From: OMOG01 sp041485845
Lineage (GTDB): Bacteria; Acidobacteriota; Terriglobia; Bryobacterales; Bryobacteraceae
Reading direction: 5' to 3'
Length of the DNA: 11,973 bases
Assembly (NCBI GenBank): GCA_041485845.1
Contig: JBGPKH010000232.1
Coordinates: 1-11,973, forward strand
Positions 1 through 6,582 of the stretch are shown piece after piece (the stretch's first letter is position 1; each line of letters opens with the position of its first letter). Position numbers and translations under genes: made by a program. A model generated the notes under the pieces. That model did no database searches and had not been told where the DNA came from. It worked only from the letters and a program-made list of their open reading frames with translations.

Positions 1-99
1 AAACCTCCGCAGCCGCCTGCGCTGCCCACCGAGGTCTGGATCAACCCGCCAACCAGGCCTGAATCCGGCCCGCCGGATTCAGACAAGAAAACTCAATAA
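1..99 (+). CDS. C-terminal tail of an unidentified protein (partial, 5' end outside window)
   Basis: Frame 1 is open from the window edge to a TAA at 97-99 and encodes 32 residues rich in proline, ending with a charged tail (PPDSDKKTQ). Codons are GC-rich at the third position, like the definite genes in this window. The tail is low-complexity, so no family can be recognised. Proline-rich ends of this kind are common on secreted or membrane proteins, but that is only a guess. A perfect inverted repeat (59-82) lies inside the last coding stretch. Because only 33 codons are visible, the frame could still be open by chance; the composition is the main support. Confidence 0.5.
   Translation, partial: KPPQPPALPTEVWINPPTRPESGPPDSDKKTQ
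59..82. repeat. Perfect 11-bp inverted repeat, 2-nt centre
   Basis: CTGAATCCGGC at 59-69 is followed by CC and then its exact reverse complement at 72-82. As RNA it folds into a 10-bp stem with a 4-nt loop. It ends 14 bases before the stop codon of the partial gene. No T-run follows on either strand, so it does not look like a standard intrinsic terminator. It could be a 3'-end stabilising hairpin, a palindromic protein-binding site, or one copy of a dispersed palindromic repeat. Confidence 0.75.
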
Positions 100-327
100 A
101 CCATGCCGACCCGCGTCTCAAAACTCTTGACAACTTCCGTTGCCCTTCACCGTAAAACTGGATGGGTTTTGGCGGGGTCGGAGCTGACCTCCCAGCCAGC
201 TTCCAAGGTTTTCGACTCCTGGGCTATCGCCGGGCCGTGGTGGTAGTCGCGGGCGAACAATCAGATGACGTCCCGTAAGGGTCCGGCTGGCAGTGGCGGA
301 TCCAGTCGCCGACATAAGAGGAAATAG
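100..327. other. Non-coding stretch, no recognisable content
   Basis: This 228-bp stretch lies between the partial gene and the small gene at 328. A 47-codon ORF (ATG 103, TAG 244-246) starts 4 bases after the previous stop but has no ribosome-binding site and mixed third-position use, so it is not called. A TTGACA at 127-132 lacks a well-placed -10 box. Nothing else can be supported, although the promoter for the gene at 328 should lie here if it has its own. Confidence 0.4.
318..322 (+). promoter_or_regulatory. Ribosome binding site of the small gene at 328
   Basis: GAGGA at 318-322 (within AAGAGGAAA, 316-324) sits 5 bases before the ATG at 328. It fixes the start of the small gene and is the best argument that this locus is, or recently was, translated. 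Confidence 0.7.
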
Positions 328-721
328 ATGCACGAACTGGCTCTTCTCATCGATCGCGAGCATCGGACGCTGCCCATGGCCATGAAGCCAAGCGTAAAGA
401 TCGCGATGAGACTCAGGGTGCAGAGACTGGAAGGGGTTCCGACGCTGACCGAGGCCGACGTCACACAAGCAATGAACGACGTGCAGAACCTATTTGAATA
501 CCATCTCAAATCGTTACCCGATGGCAAGCTGGCGTTGCTGGTGTCGCTCATTCTCTTTTGCGGTTATGTTGAAGCACGAGCTCGTCGGGATCGACCGTCT
601 GTCGACTCGTGCGGGAGAAGCAGCGTTCCTTGCCGGCATGATCCGGAACGTCTGCAAATACCCCTTTCCTCGGACCATCGACCGTCGGGAGCTTATGAAA
701 GGTGTGGGCTACCTGCAGTAG
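328..721 (+). pseudogene. Small unrecognised gene interrupted by a +1 frameshift
   Basis: The ATG at 328 has a good Shine-Dalgarno. Frame 1 reads convincingly up to codon 77 (hydrophobic LALLVSLILF), then turns into arginine/proline/serine-rich sequence typical of a wrong frame. Frame 2 becomes well coded from about 560 (KHELVGIDRLSTRAGEAAF and onward) and stops at 719-721. Skipping one T in the TTTT run 556-559 joins the two into a smooth 130-residue protein: a charged N-terminus, a hydrophobic stretch around residues 68-81, then a basic C-terminal region. The joined gene stops 42 bp short of the convergent kinase gene, whereas the unshifted frame would run into it. It could be a true frameshift mutation, a sequencing error in a homopolymer, a programmed +1 shift, or two coupled ORFs (an ATG at 566 lacks a ribosome site). 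I do not recognise the family. Confidence 0.55.
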
Positions 722-749
722 CACGGCGGGCAGCCACGACCTTCCCTTC

Positions 750-763
750 CGCGGAGTTCCGCG
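750..763. terminator. Short palindrome between convergent genes, possible weak terminator
   Basis: CGCGGA-GT-TCCGCG at 750-763 directly abuts the stop codon (764-766, minus strand) of the sensor kinase gene and lies 28 bases after the stop of the plus-strand small gene. It gives a 5-bp GC stem with a 4-nt loop. There is no T-run on either side, so termination is uncertain; its place between two converging genes is the main reason for calling it. Confidence 0.3.
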
Positions 764-3598
764 CTATCGCACAGACTTGTGAATTGCCGCTGCCGGCCGG
801 AAGATGACGCACACCGTGGTGCCGGCGCCACTGGCCGTTTGCCACGAAATCTCGGCTCCGATCTCTCCCGCGCGCCGGCGCATATTCTCCAGGCCCATGC
901 CGGAACTCCCCGCAACATCCGGGGCCGCGAGCCCCTTTCCATCGTCGGTGACCCAAAGCCGCCAGCGCTTCCCCTCGGGCGCCATTCCGAGCACTACGTG
1001 TTCGGCCCGCGCATGACGGGAAGCATTGTGGAGCGCCTCCAACGCAATCAACATCACGTTGCGCCATGCGGCCAGCGAAAGCTTCGCATCGGGCCACGCG
1101 GGCGGAAACTCGGTGGCCAAAGCCGGCCCGGAATCGGGGAAAAGGCGGCGGGCACGGCGTGTGAGATGACTGGCGAGTGCTTCGAGCGAGCCCGAGTCGT
1201 CGCGAATGGCCCCGACGATCTCGGCCAGGGAGTTGCTCAGCTCTCCAGCGGTCTCGCTGATGCGCGCGGCAAGCTGCCGGCGCTCGGCCTCGTCGAGGGA
1301 GTCTTCGGCGGCGAGACCGGAAAGAATGTTGATGCTGCCCAGCCCCGAGCCGATTTCATCGTGAAGATCCATGGCGATGCGCGTGCGCTGCCGCTCCAGG
1401 CGCAGCAAAAACTGAGCGCGGGCCCGCTGGGCCGAGTAAGGAATCAGCGCCATCGCCAACACAAAGGCAACCAGCGCCCAGGGCCGGCGGTACCACGGCG
1501 CTACAACCTCAAATTCGACGCGTACCGGCGCGGTCGACCAGTTCTCCCCATCCAGCGAAGCGCGGATTTCGGCCGTGTAGCGTCCCGGACTGAGGGAAAC
1601 GAACTGGAACCGCGTTCCGCGCGAATCAATCCATGGCCGGTCCGTGCGCAGGCGATACTGGCAGCGCAGGAGCCCGCGATCGCGGAAGGAAAGCGAAGCA
1701 AACTCGAGTTCGAGCTGGTTCTCCCCTGGGGACAAACGCAACGACGGCCCAGGCTCGCGACGCTGCCCGTTGGCGAAGATCGCGACCAGCTTCATGGGTG
1801 GTGGTTGGGTGGGCGAACTCCGCGCTTCCGCGGGAATTTGAATGACTCCCGCCGAAGTGGCCACCCACAGTTCTCCGTTCGGCTCTTCGATCAGATCCGC
1901 CGCCGGCGTATCCGGGAATCCTTGCCACGCCGTGAGACGTTCTACCACTTGCCAACCCGCCGGAAGGTCTGGCCGTTCCAGGACGCGGAAGACACCACTG
2001 GCGCCCAGAACCCAGACACCGCCGCGAGGGGATGGAACCAGCCCTGCAACCCTGGTCGAGGGCAGTTGGTCTGAACCAGGAATCAGACGCCAGGAGTTCC
2101 CATCGAAGCGCCACACACCTTCCGGCGTACCAGCCCAGATGGAGCCGGCGGGCGTCGAGCTGATCGCGGAAACCTGGGTCGCGCCAGCAAGGGGCGAGCA
2201 CAACCAGTCCGGGCTCCCCCTCATCGCTTCTACGACGGCTCTCGTGGAACAGATCTCATTGTTCACCGCCACCAACAATCGCCCGCGACGGTCCTCAAAC
2301 AAGACGTCGGGAGTACGGTCGCCGCCGAACGGACCGATGTACTTCGTGGGGAGCGCTCGAACGGGTCCGGTGCGGAACAGTCCCCGCTGGTTGGCGATCC
2401 ACACCGAACCATCGGCGGAGGGGGAGCACCGCGAGATCTCGCTGAAGTCGATCGAAAAGAAGCTCCCGCGATAGCGAGGGGGAAGGGTCCAAAGGACCCC
2501 GTGGCGATCCTCGCACACCTGTGACTTGAAAGCCGGCGATTCAGTGCGTCCGGTCCAAGACCCGCCTTTTTGCTGAAAACGTCCGAGTCCCTGCCACGTC
2601 GACACCCAGATGCCTTCCCGGGTCTGATGGAGAAAACGGGTGTGGCCGCTGGGGAGTCCGTCTTTGTCATTCCAGACTATCGTTTCCGGCTCAGGGAACT
2701 CGATCAGGCCTGCCACCGTGGTGATCCAAAGGCTCCCCTCCCGATCCACAAAACCGATACCGCCGATGTTGTCGGCCGGGCCGAGAATCTCCGGCTTGCG
2801 GCCGGAACGGAAGGCCACGACGTAGCGGTCGAAGGTCAGCCAGACGACTTCGCCTCGGAGAACGAAGTTGCCCGCGTTGGCCTTCAGAAACAGCACTTCG
2901 GTGGCGCGTCCGTCGCGAAGCTCAATCACATGGCCGCCGCCGGCGGGCTTTTCAACCAGGAAAAGGCTTCCGCGCGGGTGGGGAATCAAATCGCCAATGA
3001 CGCGGCTGGAGTAGATCTTCCGGGCGCCCTCGCCGTCGGAGATCCGCCAGGCGCCGCCGCTCGTGATGACCAACATTTCGCCATCGAAGCCGGCGCGAAG
3101 TCCGCGGATGGCTTCGCCCCCCGCGCGAGCCATATCGATCGAGGACCAGGAGGCGGAGCGGGAGTTGCGACGGGCGAGCGAATCGCGGCGCGCCACCCAG
3201 AGGCGACCCTGCGTATCATAGGCGGCGCCAGTCGCGCCGGAGAAAGGTTCGCCATTCGGTCCAGCCAGCGGTTCCACTCCCCCCTTGACGATGCGCAGCA
3301 GCGTCTCGCCACGGCGAGGTAGGGCAAGCACCTCGCCGTCCGGGCCCGCCCAAAGCCAGTCCACCCGTCGTTTCCATGCTTTGCCGGTCCAGGAGAGGAA
3401 CTCGTTCCCGTCAAACCGGACGATGCCGCCGCCGTCAGTGCCAACCCATAGAAACCCGTCACTATCCTGCGCAAGGCACGTGAGGGCGGGCACGGGGAGG
3501 CCCCGGTCGTAGCGAACGAAGACGCGCTCTCTGGCTGGACTGGACGCCGCTGCGCAGAGCAGCAGAGCGGCGAGCGTGGCCGGACGCTGAGGGAGCAT
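764..3598 (-). CDS. Membrane sensor histidine kinase with periplasmic Reg_prop propellers and Y_Y_Y domain
   Basis: 944 residues from the ATG at 3596-3598. An upstream TTG (3628) would add ten residues before the signal peptide (ALLLCAAASS, about 8-20), so the ATG is preferred; neither has a clear ribosome site. Residues about 25-597 hold Reg_prop-like blades with DGxLWVGT-type motifs (47-56, 286-295, 365-372, 395-403, 484-492, 573-582), probably two propellers. A Y_Y_Y domain follows (about 602-699), then one TM helix (about 706-723). The cytoplasmic part is a HisKA_3/NarX-class kinase: H-box LHDEIG with His746, N-box with Asn858, DDGKG at 885-889, and a GMG glycine box at 900-902. It should sense an extracytoplasmic, perhaps carbohydrate-related, ligand and phosphorylate a response regulator. 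Unlike Bacteroides hybrid sensors it has no fused receiver or DNA-binding domain. HisKA_3 kinases normally pair with LuxR/NarL-type regulators; none is visible. The 216-bp upstream gap shows no clear promoter. Confidence 0.92.
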   Translation of the reverse strand: MLPQRPATLAALLLCAAASSPARERVFVRYDRGLPVPALTCLAQDSDGFLWVGTDGGGIVRFDGNEFLSWTGKAWKRRVDWLWAGPDGEVLALPRRGETLLRIVKGGVEPLAGPNGEPFSGATGAAYDTQGRLWVARRDSLARRNSRSASWSSIDMARAGGEAIRGLRAGFDGEMLVITSGGAWRISDGEGARKIYSSRVIGDLIPHPRGSLFLVEKPAGGGHVIELRDGRATEVLFLKANAGNFVLRGEVVWLTFDRYVVAFRSGRKPEILGPADNIGGIGFVDREGSLWITTVAGLIEFPEPETIVWNDKDGLPSGHTRFLHQTREGIWVSTWQGLGRFQQKGGSWTGRTESPAFKSQVCEDRHGVLWTLPPRYRGSFFSIDFSEISRCSPSADGSVWIANQRGLFRTGPVRALPTKYIGPFGGDRTPDVLFEDRRGRLLVAVNNEICSTRAVVEAMRGSPDWLCSPLAGATQVSAISSTPAGSIWAGTPEGVWRFDGNSWRLIPGSDQLPSTRVAGLVPSPRGGVWVLGASGVFRVLERPDLPAGWQVVERLTAWQGFPDTPAADLIEEPNGELWVATSAGVIQIPAEARSSPTQPPPMKLVAIFANGQRREPGPSLRLSPGENQLELEFASLSFRDRGLLRCQYRLRTDRPWIDSRGTRFQFVSLSPGRYTAEIRASLDGENWSTAPVRVEFEVVAPWYRRPWALVAFVLAMALIPYSAQRARAQFLLRLERQRTRIAMDLHDEIGSGLGSINILSGLAAEDSLDEAERRQLAARISETAGELSNSLAEIVGAIRDDSGSLEALASHLTRRARRLFPDSGPALATEFPPAWPDAKLSLAAWRNVMLIALEALHNASRHARAEHVVLGMAPEGKRWRLWVTDDGKGLAAPDVAGSSGMGLENMRRRAGEIGAEISWQTASGAGTTVCVIFRPAAAIHKSVR

Positions 3599-3814
3599 AC
3601 GCGACTTATTGTCTGGATATCTTACCAAGTGAGGCGGGGAGGGTGCTTCCGGCTGCCGTTGACCTCTACCCGCAAGTTTTCAATCGGACCTGTTCGATTG
3701 CGGATCGGAACGCTCCGTCATCGATCCAGTTGCCGGCCGGCCGAACCAGACAGTCCCGCGGAGAGCAGGGCTGCCCGAAGCACCCCTCCCCAAAACGGTC
3801 AATAAACGCCCGCA

Positions 3815-4261
3815 CTATTGCGATTTGCTCCGCGGCCGCGGCTGCTGGTTCCTTTGCGTAGCGGGAGGCTTGCGCGAAGTCCCGCGGTTCACCAGGCGCT
3901 TCACCCATCGCACCAGGTGCGCCGCTTCGTTCGAGCTCTTGGTGATGACCACGTCCGCCCCCGTGTTTTCCTCCGTCAACCCCAGCGGGTCCACAAATCC
4001 CGAAAGGAGGATGACGCGCGCGTTGGGATTCACTGTGCGGATTTTCTGAATCAGCTCCACGCCGTTCATGCGCGGCATCCGGTAATCCGTGACCACCACG
4101 TCGAAGTTGGAAGCGTTGAAGAGTTTCAGGCCCTCTTCGCCATTAAACGCGATCTGGACGCTGTACCCGACTTCCGCGAGCAGCGAGCTGCGAACGAGCA
4201 ATCCATCCCGATTGTCGTCCACCAGCAGGATGTTGGGATGCGGCGGAGCTGAAATTGTCAT
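3815..4261 (-). CDS. Stand-alone response regulator receiver domain (CheY-like)
   Basis: 148 residues from the ATG at 4259-4261. A TTG at 4306 would add 15 unlikely residues and overlaps the promoter -35 box, so it is rejected. The receiver fold has its key residues: acidic pair Asp15-Asp16, phosphoacceptor Asp59 in VVVTDYRMPRMNG, Ser87 in the ILLSG switch position, and conserved Lys108. The domain ends near residue 125 and is followed by a short basic tail (RKPPATQRNQQPRPRSKSQ) with no DNA-binding or enzymatic output domain. It probably acts by protein-protein contact or as a phosphate sink/relay. It lies 216 bp upstream of the sensor kinase on the same strand and could be its partner, though the gap is long for an operon and the class pairing is unusual. 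Confidence 0.9.
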   Translation of the reverse strand: MTISAPPHPNILLVDDNRDGLLVRSSLLAEVGYSVQIAFNGEEGLKLFNASNFDVVVTDYRMPRMNGVELIQKIRTVNPNARVILLSGFVDPLGLTEENTGADVVITKSSNEAAHLVRWVKRLVNRGTSRKPPATQRNQQPRPRSKSQ

Positions 4262-4276
4262 GGAAGGACGGTTGCG

Positions 4277-4306
4277 AGAGTAACAGAGGTGTAATCCCCC
4301 TGTCAA
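4277..4306 (-). promoter_or_regulatory. Sigma70-type promoter for the receiver gene
   Basis: On the minus strand a perfect TTGACA (-35, 4306-4301) is followed after 18 bases by TACTCT (-10, 4282-4277), which keeps the three most important -10 positions (T, A, final T). Transcription would begin near 4270, leaving only about 9 untranslated bases before the ATG at 4261. No Shine-Dalgarno is seen there, in keeping with a very short leader. Confidence 0.55.
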
Positions 4307-4415
4307 CGGTTTTGCATACTCTTGAAAACCTGCCAGATGGAGTGCTTGACAAATCGGGCGGCGGGCGGGCGCACGTCAATCGATTGGGGCGTTAAGACCT
4401 CCAAGTGCCCAAGCC

Positions 4416-6458
4416 TCACCGGAAATTCTCCACCAGCATCAGGTCGCTCTCGTCGCGATCCACCTGGGTGTACAAGATGGAACGGCCGTCCGGTGAGACC
4501 GACAGGCCGATAAACGCCGGCTTTCCGATCTCCGCGATCCGGCGGGTTTCTGCGGTCGAGAACCTGTAGAACTGGAGGGAATTCCTGGCCCCGGGAGTGG
4601 CGTACGAAACGAAATAGATCCCTCGATCCGTCACTGCCCAGGTGCTCCAATCGTGGACTCCTTTTAGTACGATCCGCTCTGCACCCCCCGCGGCTGGCAT
4701 CTGCCAGATCGATCCGCCTTCAGGCTTGTAGTAATACAACGTCTTACCGTCCGCGGACTCGAAAGCAGCCGATCCGCCGTTAGCGGTGAAGGGTTTCGGA
4801 GCCTGCTCTTTGGCGGTAAAAGGCGGCGTCCCTGCGACCTTCATTACCTGTCGTCCCGCGTAGTAAATCGATAGGCCGTCGCGCGACCAGGACGGGATGC
4901 GGCCTCTCACCGTTACCCGCCGGAGCGCGCCGCCCGCGGCGTCCATGACGAAGATTCCCGGTCCGCCCTGCGTCGAATCGAACGCAATCCATCGCCCGTC
5001 CGGAGACCAGCGTGGAGTCCCCGCCGGTTTGTCCGCAAATGCGGTCAGTTGTTTGAGCTCGGCGCCGTCGCGGCTCGCCAGCCAGATTTCCTGGTGGCCG
5101 GTCCGGCTGGAAGCAAACGCGATCCATTGCCCATCGGGAGAGAACTGCGGACTGTGATCGGCGCGCGTCGAGGAGATCAACGTCCGGGCGATTCCGGGCT
5201 TCCCGTCCGCAGTGAGTTCCATCAGCCAGATGTTGGGATCAAACTGGGGTTTTCCATAAACCAGACGCCCCCCGTTGCCGGACCGGCCAGAGTTGAGCGC
5301 AAAGACGGAGGCCTCATCGAGATCGATGGGCAACGGTTCCGCGCGCTCCCGGTCTCCGCCAGGGATGCCTCCGCCAGGGATGAAAGTCCGGACCTGGTAG
5401 ACCTTGCGAGCGCACCACATTTCACCGGACGAAAACAGAATCGACCTGCCGTCCCCGCTCCAAGCGGGGCTCGTTGTGAATTTTCCGTCAAAAGTGATCT
5501 GCCTGGGTGGACCGGCCGCTTGATACTCTTCCGACAGCGGGAGAACGAACACGTCGCTCGCCGTAAACGCATTACTGCGAACGAAGGCCAGACTACGGCC
5601 GTCCGGGGAGAAAGCGGGAGCGAAGTCCCCCAGGCCAATCGACGTGAGCCGGCGTTTTCCCCCGGACCGCGGGGAGAGAAGAAACAGACCGCGAGGCTCG
5701 GGCGGCGCGAGCATGTCGGGCACCGCCAGCCACTGGCCATCCGGAGACCAGGTCAGCCACCCTCCGTACTGCGGTCCGCTGACGTTCGGCGGATTGACCC
5801 GGGCGACCGTGCGCTCCGGGCCCCCCGCCGCGGGGACGATCACGACATCAGCCGCTCCTTGCGCCGTTCGCAGGAATGCGATCCACCGGCCGTCCGGCGA
5901 CCACGCCGGGCCAATGTCGTCCGCAGTGGCCTCGGTCAAGCGGCGAGGGTTATGGGAGCCGATCGGCAGGGTGTAGATATCGTAGTCTCCGCCTTCCTGA
6001 CGCGCCCAGCTAAACGCCACCTGCGTACCGTCGGGAGACAAGCTCGGGTACCTTTCGCTCCCTGGAAAACTGGTGAGCGGCGTGACGGTGACGGAGCGCT
6101 CCGGCCGCAAGGAACTCGCTCTGAAGAACCAGACTGATGTGGCGATAGCCGCCACGCCCGCCGCCAGGCAGGCGATCCATAGCCCGGTCCGCCGCTGCCT
6201 TCCCACCACAGGCAATGCCGCGGCCGGTTCATCGGAGCGATTGCCGTGGTCTCCCCGCCTTTCGAGCCAAACGTCCAATTCCGATCGGAAGGCATAGACC
6301 GTGGCCTGCTTCTGGTGCGAATGCCGGTGGACCGGGAGGCCCTCGGTCTCCTCCCAGCGGCGCACGGTGCGCTCCCCACGCCGGAGATAGACGGCGATCT
6401 CCTTCCAGGAATCCAGCCTGTCCGGTGCGCGCGCGTTCTGCAGGTCAGGTGACGCCAT
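4416..6458 (-). CDS. Membrane-anchored HTH regulator with extracytoplasmic PD40 (TolB-like) propeller
   Basis: 680 residues; the ATG at 6458 is supported by AAGGA five bases upstream. Residues about 13-67 form a MerR/excisionase-like helix-turn-helix (LDSWKEIAVYLRRGERTVRRW, with the typical W and VYAFRSELDVWL end), a type common in Acidobacteriota. A single TM helix spans about 91-112. The rest is a propeller of about nine PD40 motifs of the form SPDGxxIAF, at about 137-149, 184-196, 236-246, 281-293, 331-343, 436-449, 482-494, 523-534 and 652-664. The layout resembles CadC/ToxR one-component membrane regulators: DNA-binding domain in the cytoplasm, sensing domain outside. It presumably senses an envelope or extracellular ligand and controls nearby promoters directly. 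It is divergent from the secreted-protein pair beginning at 6583, which makes those genes candidate targets. Ligand and targets are unknown. Confidence 0.88.
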   Translation of the reverse strand: MASPDLQNARAPDRLDSWKEIAVYLRRGERTVRRWEETEGLPVHRHSHQKQATVYAFRSELDVWLERRGDHGNRSDEPAAALPVVGRQRRTGLWIACLAAGVAAIATSVWFFRASSLRPERSVTVTPLTSFPGSERYPSLSPDGTQVAFSWARQEGGDYDIYTLPIGSHNPRRLTEATADDIGPAWSPDGRWIAFLRTAQGAADVVIVPAAGGPERTVARVNPPNVSGPQYGGWLTWSPDGQWLAVPDMLAPPEPRGLFLLSPRSGGKRRLTSIGLGDFAPAFSPDGRSLAFVRSNAFTASDVFVLPLSEEYQAAGPPRQITFDGKFTTSPAWSGDGRSILFSSGEMWCARKVYQVRTFIPGGGIPGGDRERAEPLPIDLDEASVFALNSGRSGNGGRLVYGKPQFDPNIWLMELTADGKPGIARTLISSTRADHSPQFSPDGQWIAFASSRTGHQEIWLASRDGAELKQLTAFADKPAGTPRWSPDGRWIAFDSTQGGPGIFVMDAAGGALRRVTVRGRIPSWSRDGLSIYYAGRQVMKVAGTPPFTAKEQAPKPFTANGGSAAFESADGKTLYYYKPEGGSIWQMPAAGGAERIVLKGVHDWSTWAVTDRGIYFVSYATPGARNSLQFYRFSTAETRRIAEIGKPAFIGLSVSPDGRSILYTQVDRDESDLMLVENFR

Positions 6459-6464
6459 TTCGAT

Positions 6465-6469
6465 TCCTT
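6465..6469 (-). promoter_or_regulatory. Ribosome binding site of the HTH-PD40 gene
   Basis: On the minus strand AAGGA (6469-6465) ends six bases before the ATG whose first base is 6458. It decides the start and rules out internal starts that would remove the HTH. Confidence 0.65.
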
Positions 6470-6519
6470 ATTCTAAATCCGCCGGGGAAGTCCCGGGCAG
6501 CCAGTCCGGCCAAACCCGG

Positions 6520-6540
6520 CCACGGACCTTCTGGCCGTGG
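6520..6540. repeat. Hairpin in the divergent intergenic region
   Basis: CCACGG (6520-6525) pairs with CCGTGG (6535-6540). A one-base bulge (A6526) is followed by a further CC/GG pair around a TTCT loop, giving an 8-bp GC-rich stem. A second, smaller inverted repeat (CCGGG at 6482-6486 with CCCGG at 6492-6496) lies closer to the minus-strand gene. With no T-run, these are better read as possible protein-binding sites in the shared control region than as terminators. Confidence 0.55.
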
Positions 6541-6547
6541 ATTTCCG

Positions 6548-6577
6548 TTGCCCCTGGGCACTTGCAAAAGCTAGATT
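6548..6577 (+). promoter_or_regulatory. Candidate promoter for the TIGR03437 gene, possibly giving a leaderless mRNA
   Basis: TTGCCC (6548-6553) and TAGATT (6572-6577) are spaced 18 bases apart and each match consensus at four of six positions. The -10 box ends five bases before the ATG at 6583, so transcription would begin at or beside the start codon. No Shine-Dalgarno precedes that ATG, which agrees with leaderless translation. A small inverted repeat TGCCC-CT-GGGCA (6549-6560) overlaps the -35 box and spacer and could be an operator. Confidence 0.4.
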
Positions 6578-6582
6578 GACTC

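Noticed and set aside
127..132. TTGACA as a promoter -35 for the small gene
   Set aside because: The nearest -10-like sequence (TAAAAC, 153-158) is 20 bases away and poor.
103..246. 47-codon ORF just after the first stop codon
   Set aside because: No ribosome site, mixed third-position use and no recognisable motif.
328..807. Uninterrupted frame-1 reading of the small gene (159 codons)
   Set aside because: After about 560 the translation turns low-complexity while frame 2 shows coding character, and this version would overlap the convergent kinase gene by 44 bp.
779..2074. Long plus-strand ORF (431 codons) opposite the sensor kinase
   Set aside because: Antisense shadow of a clearly coding high-GC gene; its translation is arginine/proline/glycine-rich with no domain.
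3599..3628. TTG start extending the kinase by ten residues
   Set aside because: It would put charged residues before a normal signal peptide and has no better ribosome site than the ATG at 3598.
5049..6137. Plus-strand ORF (362 codons) opposite the HTH-PD40 gene
   Set aside because: Shadow frame with arginine-rich translation, no ribosome site and no recognisable domain.
6470..6475. TAGAAT on the minus strand as -10 box of the HTH-PD40 gene
   Set aside because: A start from it would fall after the Shine-Dalgarno (6469-6465), and there is no -35 at the right distance; the true promoter is probably further upstream.
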